DNA of 64,000 nt from Spirosoma sp. KCTC 42546 (GTDB lineage: Bacteria > Bacteroidota > Bacteroidia > Cytophagales > Spirosomataceae). The position numbers and the translations under genes were made by a program. The DNA lies in contig NZ_CP041360.1 in assembly GCF_006965485.1 (NCBI RefSeq), positions 2,728,001-2,792,000 of the forward strand, in the 5' to 3' direction. This document shows positions 1 to 7,503 of the stretch, one piece after another. How positions within the stretch are numbered: the stretch's first letter is position 1; each line of letters opens with the position of its first letter. The notes under the pieces are model-generated. The model was not told the DNA's origin, did no database searches, and was given only the letters and a program-made list of their open reading frames with translations.

Positions 1-560
1 TTACCAATCTCAAATTTCTGATCGGCGGGGGTAAACACGGGAATCACCGGTCGACCGAAGCGCAAATAAACCGGACCCACATGCTCAGCAATGGCTAGTG
101 TAGCCGCTTTGGTCTGGTTGTAATCGCAGGGATTGATGACGGTCATGTTGGGTAACATTTTCATCATGCCCAAATCTTCCAGAATCTGGTGTGTAGCACC
201 ATCTTCGCCTAAGGTTAAGCCTGCGTGGGAAGCACAGATTTTAACATTCTTATTCGAGTACGCCACCGACTGACGAATCTGGTCATATACCCGGCCCGTA
301 GCGAAGTTGGCAAAGGTTGTGGCAAACGGAATGTGACCACCAATGGTCAAACCCGCCGATACACCAATCATATTGGCTTCGGCAATCCCACACTGAACGA
401 ACCGTTCTGGATATTCTTTAATAAATGTCTCCAACTTGAGCGAACCCGCTAAATCGGCTGTCAGGGCAATAACGTTAGGATTCGTCCGGCCCAGTTCAGA
501 TATACCCGCGCCGAAACCCGAACGCGTATCTTTTTTCTCGGTATACTCGTATTTTTTCAT
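1..560 (-). CDS. transketolase, C-terminal subunit (partial, runs off the window start)
   Basis: The first 186 codons of the split-type transketolase C-terminal half, which pairs with the N-terminal half (2211-3068) to move two-carbon ketol units in the non-oxidative pentose phosphate pathway. The start is ATG at 558-560 ([17 protein letters not shown]). Visible family features are the pyrimidine-binding region: [22 protein letters not shown] (containing the catalytic-type Glu), FATTFANF, and [15 protein letters not shown]. The gene continues beyond position 1. In most genomes with split transketolase the two halves are adjacent. Here a two-gene ATPase/TOPRIM-like cassette lies between them, and only 8 nt separate this start from the stop of the TOPRIM-like gene. 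Confidence 0.93.
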   Translation of the reverse strand, partial: MKKYEYTEKKDTRSGFGAGISELGRTNPNVIALTADLAGSLKLETFIKEYPERFVQCGIAEANMIGVSAGLTIGGHIPFATTFANFATGRVYDQIRQSVAYSNKNVKICASHAGLTLGEDGATHQILEDLGMMKMLPNMTVINPCDYNQTKAATLAIAEHVGPVYLRFGRPVIPVFTPADQKFEIG

Positions 561-568
561 GGTCTATA

Positions 569-1141
569 TTAATTCGCCGAAGCGAGGGTTTGCAATTTGG
601 TTAAAAAATAATTGGCACTGGTACAATTTGGGTGCTGAGCCGCGTTTTCGATGCTGAAGCCGTACTTCAACATTCGTCGGGCTAACATCGGTTTTGTACC
701 AATACCCCGCTGAGTCTTTAATTCAAATAAGCGCTTTAAGGTAGCAAATGGATTGTCCTCTGCTTCTGGATTTATAAACTCAAATGTATTATCTGAAAAC
801 AGTCGGCGTAAAGTAGTTGAATCACTTAAAAACCAAGATTCGATTTGTTTTACAGCAACAATCACAACTTGACTGTCTTGTTGAGTTATACGCTGACGCG
901 TTACCGTAATACACTCATCTTGGTCGAGGTCAGTTATAATAACAATGATGTTAGCTCCATTCCTAAATAGTGTATCGCGGATATCTGCGAGACGATGAGG
1001 TAGCAGATTACCACTTCCAGCAACATCGAAAACAGGATTAACACACCTTAGGCCATTTCGATTGAGCCAATCTTGAAAATTGGTTGATTCAATAATTTCT
1101 TGTTCTGTTTTACCTTCACAAATAAAACCAACATTTACCAC
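569..1141 (-). CDS. TOPRIM-like protein (DUF4276/DUF4435-type), partner of the adjacent ABC-type ATPase
   Basis: Protein of 190 aa from a GTG start at 1139-1141. This start overlaps the ATPase stop by 7 nt, so the pair is probably translationally coupled. The open frame extends further upstream inside the ATPase gene, but that part is shadow. Near the N-terminus is EGKTE, resembling the acidic first motif of TOPRIM folds. It is followed by the hydrophobic strand IIVIITDLDQDE (a DxD-like second motif) and KQIESWFLSD, which resembles the conserved E-x-W/L-x-S-D block of DUF4276-type proteins. TOPRIM proteins next to OLD/ABC-type ATPases act as nuclease effectors in defence systems such as PARIS. 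The nuclease role here is inferred. The exact family is uncertain without a profile search. Confidence 0.72.
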   Translation of the reverse strand: MVNVGFICEGKTEQEIIESTNFQDWLNRNGLRCVNPVFDVAGSGNLLPHRLADIRDTLFRNGANIIVIITDLDQDECITVTRQRITQQDSQVVIVAVKQIESWFLSDSTTLRRLFSDNTFEFINPEAEDNPFATLKRLFELKTQRGIGTKPMLARRMLKYGFSIENAAQHPNCTSANYFLTKLQTLASAN

Positions 1142-2115
1142 GCAAGCCCACCTCCGAAAGCATTCATTAGTAAGGCTTCGTCCATCCGCCAATTTTTAAA
1201 TTCCTCCTTTGAAATCTGCTTGATTCGCGTAGCTCCCTGTTTCTTATCGACGATAACCATTTCTTCAGGTTTAAGCCGGGAGATCATGGATTGCGAGTGT
1301 GTATTTAGCCAAATGTGATGGCCCCGTTCTTCGCACATGATACGAAAAAAGTCTACTAACTCACGCGCAACCTGTGGATGAAGGCCATTTTCGGGCTCTT
1401 CGATACAAAGAAATTGAGGCTTATCGTCACTTTGATAAACAGCGGCAAGTATCGCCAGAATGTTGTATGTTCCGTCAGAGATCAGGTCTTTAGTGAAATA
1501 ACTGGGGGCAAATTCCTCGAACCAGTGGAGTTCATCCCGATCATCCACCTCAACGGCTTTAAATCCAGGAACGAATAATTCTAACCATTCAAAGATTTCA
1601 ACCCGAAGTACATTGTCCGTTAGAATTCGCTTTAAAACAGCTTCCAAATTAGTTGCAGCTATATTAAGGGAGCGATCATCTTGATAGTTGACTTTTAATA
1701 GCTTTTCATTACTGACAAAAATTCGGCCGAAACGTTGATAAAATTGGTCCACTGTATCCTGGCGTAAATGAAGCCATACATCATCAATACGATTGGGCTG
1801 CTTAATCTTATCCGTGATAGTGTTGTAAGCAAACTCCATATTGGTGACCTCACTCTCTTTGTCAAATTCAGCGTTAAAGTGAAACCTATCTATGTCAGCG
1901 CCATTCCGGCGACTAATTTTAGTTACTCCCCCAAATTCTCTAAAAACCTCAGAGACTAAGGCTTTTGAACAGCGATTCACAAACTCCAAAGCCTCGAAAA
2001 TATTCGACTTACCCGACCCGTTAGGGCCGACAAAGACCGTGAACGGATTCGGCTCAACAAGCTCGATCCGTTCAATGGACTTGAAATTTTCGATGATCAG
2101 GCGTTTGATTTTCAT
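1135..2115 (-). CDS. AAA_21/OLD-like ABC-type ATPase
   Basis: Protein of 326 aa starting at ATG 2113-2115 (MKIKRLIIENFKSIERIEL). The upstream in-frame extension reads through a palindromic repeat and is unlikely to be the true N-terminus. The N-terminal motif ENFKSI and Walker A GPNGSGKSN (residues 30-38) are typical of SMC/RecF/OLD-type ATPases. Near the C-terminus are a signature-like segment ISDGTYN, Walker B with catalytic Glu (FLCIEEPENGLHP), and the switch motif THSQSMISRL. Unlike classic OLD nucleases it has no fused C-terminal TOPRIM; a TOPRIM-like protein is encoded by the overlapping downstream gene instead. This two-gene arrangement resembles PARIS (AriA/AriB) and related ATPase-nuclease conflict systems. 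The defence role is inferred. Confidence 0.82.
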   Translation of the reverse strand: MKIKRLIIENFKSIERIELVEPNPFTVFVGPNGSGKSNIFEALEFVNRCSKALVSEVFREFGGVTKISRRNGADIDRFHFNAEFDKESEVTNMEFAYNTITDKIKQPNRIDDVWLHLRQDTVDQFYQRFGRIFVSNEKLLKVNYQDDRSLNIAATNLEAVLKRILTDNVLRVEIFEWLELFVPGFKAVEVDDRDELHWFEEFAPSYFTKDLISDGTYNILAILAAVYQSDDKPQFLCIEEPENGLHPQVARELVDFFRIMCEERGHHIWLNTHSQSMISRLKPEEMVIVDKKQGATRIKQISKEEFKNWRMDEALLMNAFGGGLAW

Positions 2116-2122
2116 GTGTTTG

Positions 2123-2204
2123 TGTAGAGACGCAATCCCTTGCGTCTCCTCCTGCCGGATGGTATTGCTGATGCATAGGAGACGCAAGGGATTGCGTCTC
2201 TACA
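2123..2204. repeat. perfect 28-bp inverted repeat (palindromic element)
   Basis: Arms 2123-2150 and 2177-2204 are exact reverse complements over 28 nt, separated by 26 nt. Each arm is itself nearly self-complementary around GAGACGCAA...TTGCGTCTC, so the element is a nested hairpin. It lies between the transketolase N-terminal gene stop (2211) and the ATPase start (2115), at one edge of the inserted two-gene cassette. It could be a MITE- or REP-like mobile hairpin, a transcription attenuator between the genes, or both. Confidence 0.92.
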
Positions 2205-2210
2205 AGACAA

Positions 2211-3068
2211 TCAATAATCCGTTACACCAATCGATAGTGGCAGACCGTTCAGAGCCTGGGTTAACTGCTCGGCGTTAGGAGCCGTACCGTGCCATTTGTA
2301 GTTACCCACCATATATTCAACGCCAAAGCCCATTTCGGTGTGCATTAGAATCATTGTTGGTACATCCGGGTCTTCCTGCGATTTTTTGAGGGTATGAATG
2401 ACATCGGCAATGTCATTTCCTTCCATCTCTTCGACGTACCAGCCAAAAGCGCGGTATTTGGCGGCTAGGTCACGGTTGCTATTGACGTTGTCTGTCGTGC
2501 CGTCAATCTGAGCGTGGTTGAGGTCGATGATGGCGGTCAGGTTGCCGAGTTTTTTGTTGGGAGCAAACTGAGCGGCTTCCCAAATCTGGCCTTCCTGCTG
2601 CTCACCATCGCCCATCAGGACGTACACATGGTTTTTATCCCCATTGAGCTTTTTGGAATAAGCCGCACCACAGGCTACGGATAAACCCTGACCTAGCGAA
2701 CCCGATGCAATGCGAATGCCGGGAAGGTGTTCGGCCGTTGTAGGGTGTCCCTGTAACCGACTATCTAACTTACGGAAAGTGGCTAATTCCGCGACAGGAA
2801 AATAGCCTGCCCGTGCCAACACCGAATAAAAAACGGGCGAAATATGTCCATTCGAGAGGAAGAAGATGTCTTCATCCCGGCCGTCCATGTCAAAAATAGG
2901 CGTGCCGTCGGCATCTTTTTTCCGGTTCATCACCTCGAAGTAAAGGGCGACAAAAAAATCAGTGCAACCTAACGATCCGCCGGGGTGACCCGAATTAACA
3001 GCGGCAACCATGCGAAGAATATCGCGCCGAACGGCCGTAGCCGTGCTTTTGAGTTGTTCGATTTCCAT
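2211..3068 (-). CDS. transketolase, N-terminal subunit
   Basis: Protein of 285 aa, the thiamine-diphosphate-binding half of a split transketolase. The start at 3066-3068 gives MEIEQLKSTATAVRRDILRM. Family motifs include VNSGHPGGSLGCTD near residue 25, SNGHISPVFY, ASGSLGQGLSVACG, and the TPP/Mg motif GDGEQQEGQIWEA around residue 152 followed by AIIDLNHAQIDG. The protein must pair with the C-terminal half encoded at 1-560. The two are in the same direction but separated by about 1.65 kb. It sits 56 nt downstream of the peroxiredoxin gene in the same orientation. Confidence 0.95.
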   Translation of the reverse strand: MEIEQLKSTATAVRRDILRMVAAVNSGHPGGSLGCTDFFVALYFEVMNRKKDADGTPIFDMDGRDEDIFFLSNGHISPVFYSVLARAGYFPVAELATFRKLDSRLQGHPTTAEHLPGIRIASGSLGQGLSVACGAAYSKKLNGDKNHVYVLMGDGEQQEGQIWEAAQFAPNKKLGNLTAIIDLNHAQIDGTTDNVNSNRDLAAKYRAFGWYVEEMEGNDIADVIHTLKKSQEDPDVPTMILMHTEMGFGVEYMVGNYKWHGTAPNAEQLTQALNGLPLSIGVTDY

Positions 3069-3124
3069 GAGGTAGTACGGGTGGGAACCCGCTTTTCAAT
3101 CAAAAATGACGGGACTTGCCCGTA

Positions 3125-3574
3125 TTAGGTTAAAATTTGTTTTGCGTGGTTTTGGGTATCTACTTTGCCGATGATATCTGTGATGATACCAGCCTCGTCA
3201 ATAATAAATGTTGTTCGGACGGTACCCATAAACTTCCGACCATACATCGACTTCTCTTTCCATACATCGTAGGCTTCTACTAACTGGTTATCTGTATCGG
3301 CAACGAGCGAAAAGGGGAGGTCATATTTTTTAATGAATTTCTGGTGTGCTTTCTGGTCATCCACACTAACGCCTACTACTTCGTAACCGGCCGCGCGTAA
3401 ATCGGCGTAGTTGTCGCGGAGGCTACAGGCTTGCGCAGTACAACCCGGCGTATCATCCTTAGGATAAAAATAGAGCACCGCTTTTTTGCCCCGATAGTCA
3501 GATAGTCTAATGGGCTGGCCATTTTGGTCAGTGCTCGTAAAGTCGGGAGCTGGATCACCGATAGAAAGGCTCAT
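3125..3574 (-). CDS. bcp: thioredoxin-dependent peroxiredoxin, BCP/PrxQ family
   Basis: Protein of 149 aa, the usual length for BCP. It reduces hydrogen and organic peroxides using thioredoxin. The motif YPKDDTPGCTAQACSLRD carries the peroxidatic Cys45 and, five residues later, the resolving Cys50, the typical PrxQ pattern. The N-terminal GDPAPDFTSTDQNG and the region EKSMYGRKFMGTVRTTFIID also match. A cytoplasmic location is expected as there is no signal peptide. A short stretch with direct repeats of GTATTCAGT (3592-3600, 3606-3614) lies between this gene's start and the M23 peptidase gene stop. Confidence 0.95.
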   Translation of the reverse strand: MSLSIGDPAPDFTSTDQNGQPIRLSDYRGKKAVLYFYPKDDTPGCTAQACSLRDNYADLRAAGYEVVGVSVDDQKAHQKFIKKYDLPFSLVADTDNQLVEAYDVWKEKSMYGRKFMGTVRTTFIIDEAGIITDIIGKVDTQNHAKQILT

Positions 3575-3622
3575 TCAGGTTACAGTTTATTGTATTCAGT
3601 TTACGGTATTCAGTAAGCTTTT

Positions 3623-5698
3623 TTATCTTCTCTTCTTTTTCTTCGGAGCCGCTTTTCGCCGAACGGGTGCTCTGGGTACGTCAATAGTTGTCGTGTCGGA
3701 ACCAATATTGCCCGACCGGTCTTTTACCTGAACTAACACCTCGGCACCATCCTCGAAAGGTTCATCTGGGTTTAGTTTATCGGACCAGAGTAATGCCCGT
3801 TTGTAATCGTACTGCATCAGTACCCACTCACCATTGACCAGCGCCCGGAATTCGGCAATGCCTGACAGGTCGTCCCGAATACGAGCCGTAATTCCCTTAG
3901 GCGTGGCCGACAGAATTTCAACCCTCGGTGGATTGATGTCGGTCATTAACTGAAACTTCCCCAGCCAACGGGTTTTAAATTCAATATGTCCTTTAGCCCA
4001 CGTGCCCCCCAGAAAACTTGCGTTCCCACCGCTCGTCCAATACGCTTTCGTTCGAGCCGTATCAATGGCAATCGGATAATTCGGTGTGTAGTGGATCGTT
4101 AAATAATCGTTGAGTGGAATGGTCGACTGATTTATTTCCAACCCACCCCCTGGCAACGCCCGCATAGCCAGATGCAACGTATCAAACAGCGTTCGTGGAC
4201 TGAATTCCAGTCGGGTATTCCAATCGACAACTACTTCGCTCCGGCCCGGTATGATACGCTTTTTAAAATTTGTTCGTATTACACTTCGGCCAAACTGGAC
4301 GGAGTCGGGTAAAGTCTGGCGCAAATCTATAAGATAAACTGCTTGGTTGTTACGTATATAGCTAATTGGCTGCTCGGTCACTACGCGGCCGGTGATTAAT
4401 TTAGCTACCGGTGGGCTTGAAGCGATAATATTCTTGACCGTTAGCTTCAGCACATTTTCGTCAGTCGTGATGGTGGCTATCGGCTCACCGCTTAGTGACT
4501 CCCCTCTAAAATTGGCCGGCGGAATTGTCAATGAATCTGGCCGGATTTGACTGGCTGGTGCCGCTTCCGGTAGAATCGTAAAGGTTAGCTGTGTTGACTG
4601 ATCGGAGGCATCATAGAGCGTCAGGGTAACTTCGTGTGGCTGGCCGTCTAGTAGAGGTAACCGCCCGCGATAGGCGGCATTACTTTGGAGCTTATACAGA
4701 TTCAAAATATTGCCATCGGCAATATAGCCCCGATGATACCGCTGGCCACTCATTTGCTCGACCTCGTAGTTCTCATGAACATTCATGAACCGCGTTTGCT
4801 CGTTCGGGAAGCTATTCATGTTGTACGAAAACACCTCGCGACCATCGAGCCGGATTTCCAGGCAACTGATGCCATTTCGATAAGGCGAACCGCTGGTTTT
4901 GTCATAAGCCAGCACTTCCATCCCAATTAATCCTGAAGCTGTAATGGGCTGAACAATGGTATACGTGCCGTCGGGTCGGCGTACGGGTGCGTAACTGACA
5001 CGCTGGTATTCGCCGTTAATGCGCGAGGTAGCGGTCATTGTTTTCAGGGCCACGCGCTCAAAATAGGGCGGTACATTGTCCTGAATTTCGGAGAAATTAT
5101 ACAGCAACGGGTTAATCAGGTTGTCTTTATTATCCCGAATCTCGAAGTGTAAATGCGGCCCACCCGATCCGCCAGTATTTCCTGATGCCGCAACAACATC
5201 GCCCTGCTTAACCGGGAACTGGCCCGGTTGAGGGCGCAGGTCAATTTCAAATGTTTTTTTCTCGTATTGCTGCTCGCGGAGGAAACGGCCAAGGGTGTCT
5301 TTTAAGGCTTTCAGGTGACCATAAACGGTGGTCAGACCATTGGGGTGTTTAATGAAAATCACGTTTCCATATCCACCCGTGAAAACTGCAATTCGGGATA
5401 CATACCCATCCGCAGCCGCATGGACATCCAGCCCTTCGCGCCCACCGGTACGGATATCTAAACCAGCATGAAAGTGATTGGGCCGTAAATCCCCCATACC
5501 ACCTGACAACGAATTACTGGCCCCAGGCTGGATCGGAAACATAAAGTAGCCATCGACAAGCGTACCGGGTTGAATATAGCCTGTTTGGGGCTGTCCTGAT
5601 TGAGTTGATGAGACTGGTTTCGCCGATTGTCCGGTGGCCAGTTCTGCACAGAACAGAACAGAAATGAACGTATAAAAAAGGAAACGTATCAAAAGCAA
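3623..5698 (-). CDS. secreted M23 family metallopeptidase (LytM-type) with long C-terminal region
   Basis: Protein of 691 aa with a Sec signal peptide (residues 1 to about 23). The M23 peptidase domain covers about 50-200. Zinc ligands are visible as HFHAGLD (His77, Asp81) and HLHF (His184), with the GNTGGSGGPHLHFE block between. M23 enzymes cleave peptidoglycan cross-links in the cell envelope. The remaining 480 residues are beta-rich by appearance and unassigned, and the C-terminus is very basic (KAAPKKKKRR). The furthest open start is TTG at 5696-5698 (codes LLIRFLF). No nearby ATG gives a complete signal peptide, so the start is not certain. Confidence 0.9.
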   Translation of the reverse strand: MLLIRFLFYTFISVLFCAELATGQSAKPVSSTQSGQPQTGYIQPGTLVDGYFMFPIQPGASNSLSGGMGDLRPNHFHAGLDIRTGGREGLDVHAAADGYVSRIAVFTGGYGNVIFIKHPNGLTTVYGHLKALKDTLGRFLREQQYEKKTFEIDLRPQPGQFPVKQGDVVAASGNTGGSGGPHLHFEIRDNKDNLINPLLYNFSEIQDNVPPYFERVALKTMTATSRINGEYQRVSYAPVRRPDGTYTIVQPITASGLIGMEVLAYDKTSGSPYRNGISCLEIRLDGREVFSYNMNSFPNEQTRFMNVHENYEVEQMSGQRYHRGYIADGNILNLYKLQSNAAYRGRLPLLDGQPHEVTLTLYDASDQSTQLTFTILPEAAPASQIRPDSLTIPPANFRGESLSGEPIATITTDENVLKLTVKNIIASSPPVAKLITGRVVTEQPISYIRNNQAVYLIDLRQTLPDSVQFGRSVIRTNFKKRIIPGRSEVVVDWNTRLEFSPRTLFDTLHLAMRALPGGGLEINQSTIPLNDYLTIHYTPNYPIAIDTARTKAYWTSGGNASFLGGTWAKGHIEFKTRWLGKFQLMTDINPPRVEILSATPKGITARIRDDLSGIAEFRALVNGEWVLMQYDYKRALLWSDKLNPDEPFEDGAEVLVQVKDRSGNIGSDTTTIDVPRAPVRRKAAPKKKKRR

Positions 5699-5713
5699 AA
5701 TTGTAAATAGTCT

Positions 5714-5745
5714 TTGTAAGGCCGGACTAAGGTTCGGCCTTACAA
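5714..5745. terminator. short perfect stem (11 bp) between the FAH and M23 genes
   Basis: TTGTAAGGCCG (5714-5724) pairs with CGGCCTTACAA (5735-5745) around a 10-nt loop. It sits between two minus-strand genes and lacks a clear T tract. It may be an mRNA-processing or weak termination hairpin rather than a strong intrinsic terminator. Confidence 0.5.
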
Positions 5746-5752
5746 GATGAGA

Positions 5753-6364
5753 TTACTTCACGTCAAACGTCAACATGGGCTTATCTTCAATGAAGGCCGT
5801 CAGTCGATCGCCGATTTTTACAGGGCCAACACCTTTGGGTGTTCCTGTAAATAGTATATCGCCTTGCTGAAGCAGGAAATAGCGTGATACAAATGAAATC
5901 AGGTAATCAATCTTAAACATCATCAGGTTCGTGTTGCCAATTTGTTTGGTTTCGCCGTTGATGTCTAAATGGAAATTTAAATTTTGCAGATCCGGGAAAT
6001 CCGTCTTTGGAACAAAAGAGGAAATAGGAGCGGAGCCGTTGAATCCTTTGGCTAACTCCCAGGGCAATCCTTTTGCTTTTAACTTGCTTTGCAGATCCCG
6101 AGCTGTGAAGTCGATACCAACGCCAATTTCGTCGTAGTATTTATGCGCGAATTTCTCGTCGATGTTCTTGCCCACCCGGTTAATTTTTACCAGAATCTCA
6201 ACTTCGTGATGAACATCACTGGAGAAGTCAGGATAAAAAAATGGCTCGTTTTTTAGGGGAATGGCCGTTTCGGGTTTCATGAAGATAACTGGATCTTCGG
6301 GCTGTTCATTATTGAGTTCCTTGATATGGTCGGCGTAGTTTCGACCAACGCAAATAATTTTCAT
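5753..6364 (-). CDS. fumarylacetoacetate hydrolase (FAH) family protein
   Basis: Protein of 203 aa starting at ATG 6362-6364 (MKIICVGRNYADHIKEL). The frame stays open further upstream, but that part is the palindrome at 6369-6430. FAH-fold metal-binding and catalytic blocks are visible: VIFMKPETA, HHEVEILVKI (metal-binding Glu residues), GIDFTARDLQ, and GDILFTGTPKGVGPV near the end. Members act as acylpyruvases, oxaloacetate decarboxylases or dienoate hydratases/isomerases, and the substrate cannot be told from sequence. The short length without an N-terminal domain matches the FAHD1/YcgM type. Confidence 0.92.
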   Translation of the reverse strand: MKIICVGRNYADHIKELNNEQPEDPVIFMKPETAIPLKNEPFFYPDFSSDVHHEVEILVKINRVGKNIDEKFAHKYYDEIGVGIDFTARDLQSKLKAKGLPWELAKGFNGSAPISSFVPKTDFPDLQNLNFHLDINGETKQIGNTNLMMFKIDYLISFVSRYFLLQQGDILFTGTPKGVGPVKIGDRLTAFIEDKPMLTFDVK

Positions 6365-6368
6365 ATAA

Positions 6369-6430
6369 AGTAACGCGGACATCGTGTCCGCTCTTATAAG
6401 GTAAAAAGCGGACACGATATCCGCGTTACT
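6369..6430. repeat. imperfect 27-bp inverted repeat (AGTAACGCGGA type)
   Basis: Arms 6369-6395 and 6404-6430 match in 25 of 27 positions with an 8-nt spacer. The element lies directly upstream of the FAH start, in the space between the divergent FAH and M48 genes. It is a long hairpin without a T tract, so a mobile palindrome is more likely than a terminator. Confidence 0.85.
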
Positions 6431-6509
6431 AAACTATTTAGATTGGCACAAATCTAAGGACTAAAGAGGGGTAGACCGCATCCATTCGGAAAAATTTGAA
6501 CAATTCTGG

Positions 6510-6516
6510 TACTTTG
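6510..6516 (+). promoter_or_regulatory. possible Bacteroidota -7 promoter element (TACTTTG)
   Basis: TACTTTG lies 46 nt upstream of the M48 peptidase start in the divergent spacer, resembling the Bacteroidota TAnnTTTG -7 box. A clean -33 TTTG at the right spacing is not seen. Assignment is by pattern only. Confidence 0.35.
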
Positions 6517-6562
6517 CAGGTCATATACCGTCAGAACACTCTACCAAACAATACACAAACAA

Positions 6563-7396
6563 ATGAGAAAAATCATAATTGTCATGTTGTCGCTCGCTTT
6601 TGCTGTAACAGCTTGCGAGAAAGTGCCTTTAACGGGCCGCAAACAACTGATCCTGGTACCTAATAATGATATGCTAGCCATGAGTTTCACTCAGTATAAA
6701 GCATTCTTGGATACAAGCCGGGTTGTTCCTACCAGCAGCGGAGACGCTGAAATGGTTAATCGGGTTGGCAATCGTATTCGGCAGGCTGTTGAAAGTTACA
6801 TGAATAGCAACGGGTATTCTAAACGGCTCGAAGGCTTCCAGTGGGAATACCATTTGGTGCAGAGTAATCAGGTGAATGCCTGGTGTATGCCGGGTGGTAA
6901 AATTGTTGTCTACTCCGGTATTTTACCCTACACGCAAAACGAAGCGGGTTTAGCAACCGTATTAGGTCATGAAGTGTCGCACGCTATTGCCGAACACGGT
7001 AATGAACGAATGAGCGAAGGGTTGGTTGCTAATGGACTATTGCAGGCTGGGCAAGTTGCAGCTGGAATTGCTACGTCTTCAAAAAGCCCGCAGACACAAG
7101 CTTTATTTCAACAAGCTATTGGTACAGGAGGTCCCCTGATGTATCAATATTTTGGGGCGCTACCGCATAGTCGTAACCAAGAGTCAGAAGCGGATCACCT
7201 TGGCCTGATTTTCATGTCGATGGCGGGATATAACCCTGCCGAGGCAATTACGTTCTGGACACGGATGGCAAAAGCAAGTGGTGGTAAAGCACCCGCTGAG
7301 TTTTTTTCGGATCATCCATCTGATGCCCGTCGGATTGCCGATTTGCAGAAATTATTACCTGATGCGCAGAAGTACTACGCCAGCGCACGGCGTTAA
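6563..7396 (+). CDS. M48 family metallopeptidase lipoprotein
   Basis: Protein of 277 aa. The N-terminus MRKIIIVMLSLAFAVTAC is a lipoprotein signal with lipobox VTAC (Cys18), so the mature protein should be membrane anchored on the periplasmic side. Zinc ligands are HEVSH (136-140) and the downstream ESEADHLG, the M48 pattern. The conserved MPGGKIVVYSGIL block precedes them. Related periplasmic M48 lipoproteins (LoiP/YcaL/BepA type) degrade misfolded outer-membrane proteins. A similar quality-control role is inferred here. The gene is transcribed alone and is followed by a hairpin terminator at 7415. Confidence 0.93.
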   Translation: MRKIIIVMLSLAFAVTACEKVPLTGRKQLILVPNNDMLAMSFTQYKAFLDTSRVVPTSSGDAEMVNRVGNRIRQAVESYMNSNGYSKRLEGFQWEYHLVQSNQVNAWCMPGGKIVVYSGILPYTQNEAGLATVLGHEVSHAIAEHGNERMSEGLVANGLLQAGQVAAGIATSSKSPQTQALFQQAIGTGGPLMYQYFGALPHSRNQESEADHLGLIFMSMAGYNPAEAITFWTRMAKASGGKAPAEFFSDHPSDARRIADLQKLLPDAQKYYASARR

Positions 7397-7414
7397 TCCG
7401 TGCACTTATAGTAG

Positions 7415-7446
7415 AAAAAGCCGGGACTTTCGTTCCGGCTTTTTTT
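7415..7446 (+). terminator. intrinsic terminator after the M48 gene
   Basis: AAAAAGCCGGGA pairs with TTCCGGCTTTTT around a short loop and is followed by a T run. It lies 18 nt after the M48 stop. The A-rich left side lets it also work weakly for the opposing sucC transcript. Confidence 0.8.
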
Positions 7447-7503
7447 GTCTGGGTAAGCTCTGGCTTGGCCGATTCTTAAATATCTCCTGGGCCCAGACAG
7501 AAA

